26,570 nt of DNA from Bacteroidales bacterium (GTDB taxonomy: Bacteria > Bacteroidota > Bacteroidia > Bacteroidales > Dysgonomonadaceae): positions 1 to 26,570 of the forward strand of contig JAAYFR010000040.1 in assembly GCA_012728155.1 (NCBI GenBank), given 5' to 3'. Below the pieces are notes generated by a model that was not told where the DNA came from, made no database searches, and worked only from the letters and a program-made list of their open reading frames with translations. A program made the position numbers and the translations under genes. This document shows, one piece after another, positions 7,244 to 14,881 of the stretch. The first letter of the stretch is position 1. Every line of letters starts with the position of its first letter.

Positions 7244-8941
7244 ATGGAACAACCTAAGAACAAAACCGAGAAAGAAAAGGGAAAGGAAAAACCTGTAAGA
7301 ATTCCTAATACTCTTTTGGCACATATTGAGCATATCATTGGGTTGGTAGAAGATTCCAAGTTAAGTGAAGAGTTCTATCAGAAAGCAAAGAAGAGTATTA
7401 ACTTTGTGGCGAAGAAGATGGATTTGACAGCAAATCAGGCTGTACTGTTAGCTGTTTTTATGGAAAGAAGTTGTGACCACAGAATCTATATCAGCGATAT
7501 AAGCAACTTCATGGGATGCCAGAACGTAAAGTCTCTTTCTCTGATGATTGATGCCGAGGAATTGGAGAAGCGCAGGTTGATACGGTGCTGCAGGGAGGAC
7601 GATGGAGTTATGTATAGGGTTCCTCAGGATGTTATTTTGTCCATTAAACAGAATATTGTGTATAAACCGGAATGCACGAAGGGGATTTCCATCAGTGAAC
7701 TGTTCAAGCATATTTACCGTCTTTTCACCGAAAGAGAAAATAAAGAGATCCCCTTTTCGATGCTGTGTCAAGAATTGGAGCAGCTCCTGGAAGACAATCT
7801 ATCGTTGGCGTTCTGTAGGAGAATCAAAGAATACGAAAAATTGCATAGCGAACAGCATAGTTTGATACTACTCCTGTTTTTTTGTCATCGTTATATCAAT
7901 TGTGATGATGATCGTATCGGTTTTTATGATTTCGAAGAATTATTCGACGACAAATGGATTCTTCGTGTACTGAAAAAAGATTTGCAAAGCGGTAATAGTG
8001 AGTTGATAGTCAATGATATTATTGAATGTAAAAATGATAATGGATTCGGGGATAGAAATTTTTTCTGTTTGTCCGCTTCCACTAAAGATGAGCTTTTTAC
8101 AGAATTGGATATAAAAACGCAATGGGCGACCTATAAAAAGGATATGATATTGCACGGTTGTATTGTGTGCAAGGAGCTGTTCTTCAACGAACGGGAGCAG
8201 TCTCAAATAGATCAATTGTCTCATCTGCTTCAACAAGAGAATTTTAGGACTGTACAAGATAAATTGAAAGAGAATGGAATGCGGAAAGGTTTTGCCTGCC
8301 TGTTCCACGGTGCGCCGGGGACAGGAAAGACGGAAACCGTATATCAGATTGCCCGTGCGACCGGTCGTGATATTATGATGGTGGATATCGCGGAGTCTAA
8401 AAGCATGTGGTATGGTGAAAGTGAAAAGCGGATCAAGAAGATATTCGACAATTACCGCGGTCATTTGAAGATATCCGAAATCGCTCCCATATTACTTTTC
8501 AACGAGGCGGATGCCATTATCGGGAAAAGAAAAGAAGTCGGTACCGGTACAATCGACCAGACAGAAAATACAATACAGAATATCCTTCTTCAGGAAATGG
8601 AGAGCCTGGAGGGGATTATGATCGCTACGACAAACCTTGCCCAGAATCTGGACAAGGCGTTTGAAAGGAGATTCCTCTATAAAATCGAATTCGAAAAGCC
8701 GGCTATCGAGGCGAAGGCAAAAATATGGAACACAATGCTTCCATCCCTTTCCGAAGAAGAAAGAGTGGAACTGGCAACCAATTACGATTTCAGTGGCGGA
8801 CAGATAGAGAATATCGTGCGCAAATACACGGTCGATTCCATTCTGAACGGGACTAAACCTTCAATTGAAGCAATATATTTCCATTGTCAAAGCGAATTAC
8901 TATACAAGCATAACGAGAAACGAAAAATAGGATATTGTTGA
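7244..8941 (+). CDS. AAA+ ATPase with winged-helix-like N-terminal region
   Basis: The ATG at 7244 follows the promoter boxes and gives 565 residues; the frame also opens at a TTG at 7202, which lies inside the promoter and is unlikely. After a Lys/Glu-rich start, residues of about 60-130 look like a winged helix (SDISNFMGCQNVKSL, then a basic wing), and a less clear second helical unit follows to about 320. The C-terminal AAA+ module has Walker A GAPGTGKT (356-363), Walker B LLFNEAD with N420-E421, sensor 1 IATTN, an arginine-rich FERRF segment and a sensor-2-like GGQIENI. The first acidic residue of Walker B is Asn here; Glu421 remains for catalysis. Such proteins remodel or unfold protein or nucleoprotein partners. 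The WYL gene begins 19 bp downstream. The partner is unknown. Confidence 0.85.
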   Translation: MEQPKNKTEKEKGKEKPVRIPNTLLAHIEHIIGLVEDSKLSEEFYQKAKKSINFVAKKMDLTANQAVLLAVFMERSCDHRIYISDISNFMGCQNVKSLSLMIDAEELEKRRLIRCCREDDGVMYRVPQDVILSIKQNIVYKPECTKGISISELFKHIYRLFTERENKEIPFSMLCQELEQLLEDNLSLAFCRRIKEYEKLHSEQHSLILLLFFCHRYINCDDDRIGFYDFEELFDDKWILRVLKKDLQSGNSELIVNDIIECKNDNGFGDRNFFCLSASTKDELFTELDIKTQWATYKKDMILHGCIVCKELFFNEREQSQIDQLSHLLQQENFRTVQDKLKENGMRKGFACLFHGAPGTGKTETVYQIARATGRDIMMVDIAESKSMWYGESEKRIKKIFDNYRGHLKISEIAPILLFNEADAIIGKRKEVGTGTIDQTENTIQNILLQEMESLEGIMIATTNLAQNLDKAFERRFLYKIEFEKPAIEAKAKIWNTMLPSLSEEERVELATNYDFSGGQIENIVRKYTVDSILNGTKPSIEAIYFHCQSELLYKHNEKRKIGYC

Positions 8942-8945
8942 TGAG

Positions 8946-8984
8946 AAAAGGAGAAGTGATATGGAAAGGAGAGGAAGTGATATG
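8946..8984 (+). promoter_or_regulatory. duplicated ribosome-binding site and start of the WYL gene
   Basis: Two near-identical stretches, 8946-8963 and 8965-8984, each contain AAGGAG followed by GAAGTGATATG or AGTGATATG and end in an in-frame ATG (8961 and 8982). The first has AAGGAG 7 bp before its ATG, a classical spacing that is uncommon in this phylum. The upstream start is therefore preferred, but two nested products seven residues apart are possible. Confidence 0.6.
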
Positions 8985-9932
8985 AAACGAAAAAGCAGCA
9001 AGGACAACACCGCGAACCTGTTTAATCGCTATGTCTGGTTGGTCGATATTATCTATCGAAAAGGAAATATAACCTTCGAGGAGATCAACGGGTGCTGGCA
9101 AAGGGCAGCGTTGAATCTGGAGGGGGAGGATATTCCCCTGCGCACGTTCCATAACCACCGGAAAGCGATTGAGGATATGTTCGATATCAATATCGAATGC
9201 GATAAACGCAACGGGTACAGGTATTATATCGAAAACCGGGAGGATATGGAACGGGGAGGGGTAAGAACCTGGCTGCTGAATACCTTTGCGGTCAATAACC
9301 TGATCAATGAGAGCCATAAACTCAAAGAGCGTATCTTGTTTGAGAAGATCCCGTCGGGACAAAAATACCTCACGCCCATCATCGAAGCGATGAGAGACAC
9401 TCTTGCCATCGAACTGACGTACCAGAGTTTCTGGCGTGATGAACCCTCTACTTTCGAAGTGCAGCCTTACAGCATCAAGATATTCAAGCAGCGTTGGTAC
9501 CTGATCGCTTACAGTCCCTATAAGGAGCAGATTTTCATCTATGCGTTGGACCGGATAAAAAATCTGGAGGTTACCGATCAAAAGTTCCGGCTACCCGAAG
9601 ATTTTGACGGAGAAATGTTTTTTTCCGAATGTTTTGGTATTATCCTCGGAGACGATATTGATCCGGAGAGGGTGGTGATTAAAGTCCGTAACAATCAGGA
9701 GAGATATATCAGGGCGTTGCCCTTGCATCATTCCCAAGAGGAAGAGAAAGTCACGCCCGACTATACCATCTTCAGTTACTATATACGGCCAACCTATGAT
9801 TTCATGCAGGAGTTATTGTCGCACGGGGCAAATGTGGAAGTATTGTCACCCCAATGGTTCCGGAAAGAGATCGCCGGGGTTGTCGCCGAGCAGCATAGTG
9901 TTTATCATTATCAGGAAAAGGAAAAGTCTTAA
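8961..9932 (+). CDS. WYL-domain transcriptional regulator
   Basis: The protein has 323 residues. The N-terminal 90 or so residues (FNRYVWLVDIIYRKGNITFEEIN, then a RTFHNHRKAIEDMF segment) form a helix-turn-helix domain of the type seen in YafY/WYL regulators. The WYL domain follows (about 135-215) with the name-giving W179-Y180-L181 in QRWYLIAY, and a C-terminal WCX-like extension runs to the end. WYL proteins sense ligands, often nucleotides or nucleic acids, and control defence, DNA-damage and RNA-repair genes. The gene follows the AAA+ gene by 19 bp and is probably in the same operon. An alternative start at 8982 removes seven residues. Control of the hen1-pnkp cassette next door is plausible but not shown by the sequence. 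Confidence 0.9.
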   Translation: MERRGSDMKRKSSKDNTANLFNRYVWLVDIIYRKGNITFEEINGCWQRAALNLEGEDIPLRTFHNHRKAIEDMFDINIECDKRNGYRYYIENREDMERGGVRTWLLNTFAVNNLINESHKLKERILFEKIPSGQKYLTPIIEAMRDTLAIELTYQSFWRDEPSTFEVQPYSIKIFKQRWYLIAYSPYKEQIFIYALDRIKNLEVTDQKFRLPEDFDGEMFFSECFGIILGDDIDPERVVIKVRNNQERYIRALPLHHSQEEEKVTPDYTIFSYYIRPTYDFMQELLSHGANVEVLSPQWFRKEIAGVVAEQHSVYHYQEKEKS

Positions 9933-9958
9933 AATGAAAATATTTCGCTCTTTTCGTT

Positions 9959-10196
9959 TCATATTTTGCTCAATACCTCATATAAATTCCATGCCTGTAC
10001 ATGCTTAATACCTCCCCGCAGAGGTAGCGTAATTTCATCAATCGCTTCGAGTGCGGAATATTCCCTTTCGATGGTCGACTCGTCGAAAAGCATATAAGCA
10101 CTTTGATGAGCCTATTGCCCCTATATGAATATATCTTGTCGGCATGTTGTCACCCCAGAAATTGTACTTCTTCAGTTTTTCAAATCTATCGTCCAT
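9959..10196 (-). pseudogene. decayed remnant of a DUF4143-like AAA ATPase gene
   Basis: On the minus strand an ATG (10194-10196) opens MDDRFEKLKKYNFWGDNMP. After a one-base shift the sequence continues as DKIYSYRGNRLIKVL, the stretch that normally precedes the GQRRxGKS P-loop in Bacteroidetes ATP-binding proteins of this type. The P-loop and the whole body of the protein are missing. The frame then joins a C-terminal-like end, FDESTIEREYSALEAIDE and later GIKHVQAWNLYE, ending at the stop in 9959-9961. The remnant thus has a start, a frameshift, a large internal deletion and an end. The surviving open frame (10038-10223) covers only part of it. Assignment to the family rests on recalled motifs and is moderately sure; that it is non-functional is clear. 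Confidence 0.7.
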
Positions 10197-10197
10197 A

Positions 10198-10233
10198 CTC
10201 GAAACTTTTATAAAAATATACAAAAGTTTCGAG
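10198..10233. repeat. perfect 12-bp inverted repeat
   Basis: CTCGAAACTTTT (10198-10209) and AAAAGTTTCGAG (10222-10233) are exact inverted copies around a 12-base AT-only-but-one centre. The dyad lies directly before the ATG of the minus-strand pseudogene, and its centre read on the minus strand contains TATATTTT, close to a -7 box. It may be an old operator, a hairpin in the leader of the lost gene, or, read on the plus strand, a terminator-like stem followed by GTTTTTT. Confidence 0.75.
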
Positions 10234-10247
10234 GTTTTTTGGGTTTT

Positions 10248-10290
10248 GTGATGTTTCGATTTCCCGATAAATCGTGATCATCACTTTTTT
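10248..10290 (+). terminator. hairpin with T-tract upstream of lgt
   Basis: GTGATG (10248-10253) pairs with CATCAC (10279-10284), and CGATTT (10257-10262) pairs with AAATCG (10269-10274), with small internal bulges; TTTTTT follows (10285-10290). It could end transcription arriving from the WYL gene, or be a leader structure. Apart from this hairpin, the inverted repeat and the pseudogene, I see no gene between 9933 and 10393. Confidence 0.4.
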
Positions 10291-10367
10291 CGTTATCTTT
10301 TTATAAGATAGGATGCGCCTCGGAAATCTTTTGAGAGTAAATTCTCACGATTTCTCTCAGCTTTCAC

Positions 10368-10375
10368 TATCTTTG
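10368..10375 (+). promoter_or_regulatory. -7 box before lgt
   Basis: TATCTTTG matches TAnnTTTG and would start RNA only about a dozen bases before the ATG at 10394, which supports that start. I see no good TTTG at the usual upstream distance. Confidence 0.45.
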
Positions 10376-10393
10376 TCAAAAATATCAATTCTG

Positions 10394-11290
10394 ATGGACA
10401 TATTATTATCTGTAACCTGGAATGTAGATCCTGAATTATTTACCATTTTTGGCCGCGAGATTCGTTGGTACGGTCTGTTGTGGGTCATAGGGCTGATTGT
10501 CGCCGTCTATATGGTACAGCGTATCTTTAAACGGGAAGATCTTCCCGAAAAGTGGTTCGACTCGCTCTTCTTCTATATGATCGTCGGCATTATCGTGGGA
10601 GCCCGACTCGGTCATTGTCTTTTCTATGAACCGGCTTATTATCTGGCCAATCCTGTTAAGATGCTGGCAGTATGGGAAGGCGGTCTGGCAAGTCACGGCG
10701 GCGTAATAGGGATTATTATTGCCGTATGGCTTTATTCAAAAAAAGTGACCAAACTCAGTCCGTTGTGGACGTTCGACCGGGTGATGGTACCGACGGGGTT
10801 TACCGCTGCCATGATCCGTCTTGGTAACCTGATGAATCACGAGATTTACGGCGGACCGACCGATCAACCTTGGGGATTTCGATTTATCACCAATATTCAC
10901 CAATGGATGCAGGGTGCGGAGCCGATCTACTCACAACCATCGCATCCCACGCAGATTTATGAGGGGCTGGCCTATCTCGTTATCTTTGCCATTACTGTAT
11001 TCCTGTATTGGAAGACTGATGCCAAAAACCGGCAAGGATTGATTCTTGGAGTAGGTTTACTGTTGATCTTCCTTTTCCGCTTCTTCGTGGAGTTCCTTAA
11101 AAATGTGCAGGTAGAATCGGAAATTGTCATGCGTGAGAATACCGGACTGATATTGGGGCAGTGGCTCAGTATCCCGTTTATTATATGGGGTATATGGCTG
11201 ATTTGGAATGCGCTGAGACGCCCTGCCCAAGTGGCGGTTACTCCTAAACAGTCGCAAATGGCGCAGCCAAGGGCGAAGAAGAAAAAATAA
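10394..11290 (+). CDS. lgt: Lgt, prolipoprotein diacylglyceryl transferase
   Basis: The start at 10394 gives 298 residues; the frame is open from 10313, but that ATG lies upstream of the -7 box. This inner-membrane enzyme moves a diacylglyceryl group from phosphatidylglycerol to the lipobox Cys of prelipoproteins, the first step of lipoprotein maturation. Family signatures are in order: GARLGHCLFYEP, GGLASHGGVIG with H101, the Lgt signature IRLGNLMNHEIYG with R142, and HPTQIYE. H101 and R142 correspond to the E. coli H103/R143 pair. Several hydrophobic segments span the membrane, and the C-terminus is Lys-rich (AKKKK). The next gene, FprA-like, is 84 bp downstream behind a small palindromic repeat. 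Confidence 0.97.
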   Translation: MDILLSVTWNVDPELFTIFGREIRWYGLLWVIGLIVAVYMVQRIFKREDLPEKWFDSLFFYMIVGIIVGARLGHCLFYEPAYYLANPVKMLAVWEGGLASHGGVIGIIIAVWLYSKKVTKLSPLWTFDRVMVPTGFTAAMIRLGNLMNHEIYGGPTDQPWGFRFITNIHQWMQGAEPIYSQPSHPTQIYEGLAYLVIFAITVFLYWKTDAKNRQGLILGVGLLLIFLFRFFVEFLKNVQVESEIVMRENTGLILGQWLSIPFIIWGIWLIWNALRRPAQVAVTPKQSQMAQPRAKKKK

Positions 11291-11315
11291 TCCCGATGGA
11301 TCGGGACGAGTAGTG
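11291..11315 (+). repeat. interspersed palindromic repeat, copy 1
   Basis: A 25-bp unit begins with TCCCGATGGATCGGGA, a small hairpin, right after the lgt stop codon. A copy at 24081-24105 matches 23 of 25 bases. It may act as a weak terminator or RNA-stabilising hairpin, or be a member of a genome-wide repeat family. Confidence 0.75.
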
Positions 11316-11374
11316 AATAACAAAATATGGTATTTTTAATTTTTAGTTGATAATTGATAATTGTAACAACAAAT

Positions 11375-12586
11375 ATGTACAAACCGATTGAAGTAACGGA
11401 AAATATTTTCTATGTGGGTGTGAACGATCGCACCAAGCATCTTTTTGAGAGCCTGTGGCCCTTGCCGCAGGGAGTTTCCTATAACTCCTATATTATCAGA
11501 GATGAGAAGACGGTGCTTGTAGATACCGTAGATATTTGCTACTCCGATCTTTTTATGCGCAAGATTCGATCACTATTGGGAGACCAACCTATCGATTACC
11601 TTGTGGTGAACCATATGGAGCCCGACCACTCCGGTTCCATCGAATTGCTTGTCTCTAAATATCCCGATATCCAGATCGTGGGGAATAAGCGCTCAATCGA
11701 GATGCTAAAGGGATTTTATGGGATAACTGACAATCTGTTTGAGGTGAAAGATCGGGATGAGGTGAGTCTGGGAAAATTTACGCTTCAATTCTATATGACT
11801 CCCATGGTGCATTGGCCGGAGACAATGATGACTTATGTGAAGGAGACAAAAACCTTGTTTACGGGCGATGCATTCGGCACCTTCGGCACAATTGACGGAG
11901 GCGTATTAGACAGTCAGTTGTCTCCCGAAAGATACCGTGACGAGATGATCCGCTATTACTCCAATATCGTGGGTAAGTTCGGCTCTCCCGTGCAAACTGC
12001 CTTAAAAAAACTGTCGAACGTAAAGATCGATGCTATCTGCTCTACCCACGGTCCTGTATGGACCATCCAGGAAAATATAGCAGATGTGATTGCTCTATAC
12101 GACAGGTTAAGCCGTTATGAAGCCGAAAGAGGATTGGTCATTGCCTATGGCAGCATGTACGGCCATACCGAAGAGCTGGCTGAGATCATCGCGACCGAAG
12201 CGGCCGGGAATGGGGTGAAGAACATCGTGATGCACAATGTGTCGAAAAGCCATGAGTCGGATATCCTTCGCGATGCATTTAAATATAAAGGGTTGATCAT
12301 CGGATCACCTACCTATAACAACAAGTTGTATCCGGCCGTAGATGGCTTGGTTTCCGCCCTGCAAAACCGGGGCCTGAAGAATCGCTATTTCGGATATTTC
12401 GGTAGCTTTACCTGGGCAGACGCTACTGCCAGACAATTCGAAGCCTTTGCAGGAGCAATGGAATTTGAATTAGTGGCTGAACCTGTGATCATGAAGCAGG
12501 CGATGCTGGCCGATGTGGTGGAGAAAGCCCGCAACTTGGGGCGTGTCATGGCGGAGAAGTTGACTTCGGACAGAGGGGAGTCGTGA
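11375..12586 (+). CDS. FprA-family A-type flavoprotein (flavodiiron protein)
   Basis: The protein has 403 residues and starts at MYKPIEVTENIFYVGV; an upstream in-frame start at 11354 is less likely. The N-terminal metallo-beta-lactamase-like domain carries the di-iron motif H80-x-E82-x-D84-H85 in NHMEPDHSG, followed by MVHWPETM, TGDAFGTFG and CSTHGPVW, which supply the remaining ligands. The C-terminal flavodoxin domain (about 255-395) begins with YGSMYGHTEELA, the FMN phosphate loop. These cytoplasmic enzymes reduce O2 to water or NO to N2O in anaerobes, taking electrons from rubredoxin or a similar carrier. There is no fused rubredoxin domain, so this is the short class. The gene lies between lgt and nagB on the same strand; the 39-bp gap to nagB allows co-transcription, although no functional link is evident. 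Confidence 0.93.
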   Translation: MYKPIEVTENIFYVGVNDRTKHLFESLWPLPQGVSYNSYIIRDEKTVLVDTVDICYSDLFMRKIRSLLGDQPIDYLVVNHMEPDHSGSIELLVSKYPDIQIVGNKRSIEMLKGFYGITDNLFEVKDRDEVSLGKFTLQFYMTPMVHWPETMMTYVKETKTLFTGDAFGTFGTIDGGVLDSQLSPERYRDEMIRYYSNIVGKFGSPVQTALKKLSNVKIDAICSTHGPVWTIQENIADVIALYDRLSRYEAERGLVIAYGSMYGHTEELAEIIATEAAGNGVKNIVMHNVSKSHESDILRDAFKYKGLIIGSPTYNNKLYPAVDGLVSALQNRGLKNRYFGYFGSFTWADATARQFEAFAGAMEFELVAEPVIMKQAMLADVVEKARNLGRVMAEKLTSDRGES

Positions 12587-12625
12587 CAAACAACAAAACA
12601 TCTAACTGTTAATAAATAAAACAAC

Positions 12626-13435
12626 ATGAGACTTATCATTCAGCCCGATGCCGGTCAGATGGCACAGTGGGCAGCCAATTACATCGCATCAAAGATCAAT
12701 AGTGCAAAACCGTCGGCCGAAAAGCCTTTTAAGCTGGGGCTACCGACCGGTTCATCACCCTTGAATACCTATAAGGCGTTGATTAAATTGTATGAAACGG
12801 GACGGGTATCGTTCGAGAATGTGATCACCTTCAATATGGATGAGTATCTCGGCCTGCCGGCAGACCATCCGCAAAGTTACCACACTTTCATGTGGGATAA
12901 CTTCTTTCGGCATATCGACATCAAAAAAGAGAATGTGCACATCCTCAACGGCATGGCGGAAGATCCCCAGGCAGAATGCGCCGCTTATGAACAGGCCATC
13001 AAGGAGGCCGGAGGTATTGATCTTTTCCTTGGTGGAATAGGTCCCGATGGACATATCGCATTCAACGAACCGGGTTCATCGCTCAGTTCACGCACAAGAG
13101 TGAAGACGCTCACTACCGATACGGTAATTGCAAATTCACGTTTTTTTGATAATGATGTGAACAAGGTGCCCAAAACGGCATTGACCGTGGGAGTAGGTAC
13201 TGTACTCGATGCAAAGGAGGTGCTGATCCTTGTCAACGGACACCACAAGGCCCGCGCGCTTTACCATGCGGTGGAAGGGTCGATCAACCAGATGTGGACA
13301 ATCAGTGCTCTACAGTTGCACCAGAGAGGCATCATCGTGTGTGATTATGATGCTTGTGGCGAGCTGAAAGTGGGTACTTATAAATATTTTCTCGATATCG
13401 AGCACGACAATCTGGATCCCGATTCACTCATATAG
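12626..13435 (+). CDS. nagB: NagB, glucosamine-6-phosphate deaminase
   Basis: The protein has 269 residues and aligns without a gap to E. coli NagB (266) over most of its length as I recall it. Catalytic residues fall at the same numbers: D72 in NMDEY, then D141, H143 and E148 in GPDGHIAFNEPGSS. The substrate-loop LGLPTGSSP is present. The SSRTRVKTL segment keeps the residues that bind the allosteric activator N-acetylglucosamine-6-phosphate in the hexameric enzyme. The enzyme converts glucosamine-6-phosphate to fructose-6-phosphate and ammonia, feeding amino sugars from peptidoglycan or host glycans into glycolysis. No nagA or transporter gene is adjacent. The gene ends 54 bp before the end of the convergent GNAT gene. 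Confidence 0.97.
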   Translation: MRLIIQPDAGQMAQWAANYIASKINSAKPSAEKPFKLGLPTGSSPLNTYKALIKLYETGRVSFENVITFNMDEYLGLPADHPQSYHTFMWDNFFRHIDIKKENVHILNGMAEDPQAECAAYEQAIKEAGGIDLFLGGIGPDGHIAFNEPGSSLSSRTRVKTLTTDTVIANSRFFDNDVNKVPKTALTVGVGTVLDAKEVLILVNGHHKARALYHAVEGSINQMWTISALQLHQRGIIVCDYDACGELKVGTYKYFLDIEHDNLDPDSLI

Positions 13436-13489
13436 TGTAACGGTTGACATAGGAAAAGCGCCATATGATTACCTCCGGGGTGTCTGGTA

Positions 13490-13825
13490 TTAACCTTTGG
13501 GTTTAATGCCACACGCCTCTCCGGTAGGTTCATCATCGGTACGATGCCAGATATCACTGAACTCTTCAGGTCGCCTGCGGAATTTAGCGAGGATATAGGA
13601 GCATGACGGAATTACCTGATATCCTTTCTCACGCGCGTAAATGACCATCTCATTGAATAACCTGGCGGCAATACCTTGCCCTTCCAATTCGGGACGTACG
13701 CCTGTATGATAGGCGTTCAGCAGGTTGTTTTTCACATCGAAATCAAGTTCGGCAACCTGTCGCCCTTCCTGTTCAATATAGAAACTGCCCAGCTGATTGT
13801 CGTTTATTTTGAATTGTATATCCAT
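13490..13825 (-). CDS. small GNAT-family N-acetyltransferase (YjdJ/NATD1-like)
   Basis: I chose the ATG at 13823-13825, giving 111 residues beginning MDIQFKINDNQLGSFYIEQ; a longer frame opens at 13870 but adds an unlikely leader. The fold is the minimal GNAT domain of the COG2388 group. A beta-strand region (AELDFDV) leads to HTGVRPELEGQGIAARLF, where the Gln/Gly-x-Gly/Ala stretch is the acetyl-CoA pyrophosphate loop, and then to a V-I-P-S-C-S-Y-I segment matching the conserved P-x-C-x-Y motif of this group. The substrate is not known for these proteins. The gene stands alone on the minus strand, convergent with nagB and divergent from the esterase. The tail after FSDIW is polar and probably disordered. 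Confidence 0.85.
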   Translation of the reverse strand: MDIQFKINDNQLGSFYIEQEGRQVAELDFDVKNNLLNAYHTGVRPELEGQGIAARLFNEMVIYAREKGYQVIPSCSYILAKFRRRPEEFSDIWHRTDDEPTGEACGIKPKG

Positions 13826-13959
13826 AATTGTCTTTCTTAATGTGGAAACTATATGTATATCTAAACACATTTTAGCCGGATTTGTTGCGTCCCGAAATAA
13901 AATGGGACTGTTGGCGGTCTGAATTGAGAAAATCTATAACTTTTAAAAAAAATATACGA

Positions 13960-14802
13960 ATGAAACTGGATAATATAATGCGAAAAATTGGAATTATTTT
14001 CCTGCTTTTTAATCTGTTTGTCGCGACTATCTCTTCCGCGACGGTTGACACGGTGAGTATCCATAGTGAAAAAATGGGTATAGAGAGCAAAGCGGTTGTA
14101 ATCAAACCGCTCTCTTATGAGAGTGGAGGTGAATTCCCGGTACTCTACCTGCTACATGGTTATGGTGGCCGATATGATGGATGGATAAACAGGGTGCCGA
14201 GTATTCAGGAGTTGTCGGATCAATATGGAATGATGATTGTTTGCCCCGACGGAAGTATTGGAAGTTGGTATTTGGATAGCCCAGTCGATTCTACCTCTCA
14301 GTATGAGACATTTGTGTCGAAAGAGTTGACCGCATGGATAGATAGCCATTACAAAACCGTTGCTTCACGGGAAGGACGTGCCATTACCGGTCTGAGTATG
14401 GGGGGCCATGGTGGATTGTATCTCGCCTTCCGCAATCAAGAGCAGTTTGGCGCTTGTGGCAGTATGAGCGGAGGCGTGGATATCCGCCCTTTCCCCAATA
14501 GATGGGAAATCTCCAAGCGGATTGGCATACAGCATGATTTTCCGGAGAGATGGGAAGAATATAGTGTGATGGGCATATTGCATTTGCTGACGCCTGACGC
14601 ATTGAAAATAATTATCGATTGTGGAACGGAAGACTTCTTTTTCCAAGTGAATGAGCGGCTGCATAATGAATTATTGTACCGCAATATTCCCCACGACTAT
14701 ATCACCCGTCCGGGGGCGCATAACTGGGATTATTGGAGCAATTCAATCAAGTACCAGGCCCTTTTCTTTAGTGATTATTTCAGATCCCATCGACAGAAGT
14801 AG
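13960..14802 (+). CDS. secreted alpha/beta-hydrolase esterase (esterase D / FrmB-like)
   Basis: The start at 13960 gives 280 residues; an ATG at 13978 would also begin directly with the signal peptide (MRKIGIIFLLFNLFVATISSA). The mature protein is an esterase-D-family hydrolase: the oxyanion region is YLLHGYGG, the nucleophile is S146 in GLSMGG, the acid is probably D225 in CGTEDF, and the base is H254 in PGAHNWDYW. This family includes S-formylglutathione hydrolases, acetylxylan and feruloyl esterases and mycolyltransferase-like proteins. Because it is exported, a role on carbohydrate esters or other envelope substrates is more likely than formaldehyde detoxification, but the substrate cannot be fixed. 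An A-rich leader precedes the start. A second secreted enzyme gene follows 79 bp downstream. Confidence 0.88.
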   Translation: MKLDNIMRKIGIIFLLFNLFVATISSATVDTVSIHSEKMGIESKAVVIKPLSYESGGEFPVLYLLHGYGGRYDGWINRVPSIQELSDQYGMMIVCPDGSIGSWYLDSPVDSTSQYETFVSKELTAWIDSHYKTVASREGRAITGLSMGGHGGLYLAFRNQEQFGACGSMSGGVDIRPFPNRWEISKRIGIQHDFPERWEEYSVMGILHLLTPDALKIIIDCGTEDFFFQVNERLHNELLYRNIPHDYITRPGAHNWDYWSNSIKYQALFFSDYFRSHRQK

Positions 14803-14881
14803 CATCAAATATTGGATCTGCCACCCATTTTAACAGGAATCATCTCATTGGTGAGAGTTTAGTGAGGTAAACGTTGTGAGT

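Noticed and set aside
8853..9581. A 242-codon open frame on the minus strand opposite the AAA+ end and WYL gene
   Set aside because: It lies antisense to a clear WYL-domain gene whose motifs are all on the plus strand, and its translation shows no recognisable domain.
10038..10223. Intact 61-codon minus-strand ORF as a real small gene
   Set aside because: Its middle leaves the ancestral frame and the family-like residues continue in another frame, so it is part of a decayed ATPase gene.
10313..10393. Upstream extension of the lgt frame
   Set aside because: The extra codons precede a -7 box at 10368-10375 and would add a non-family leader before the typical Lgt start.
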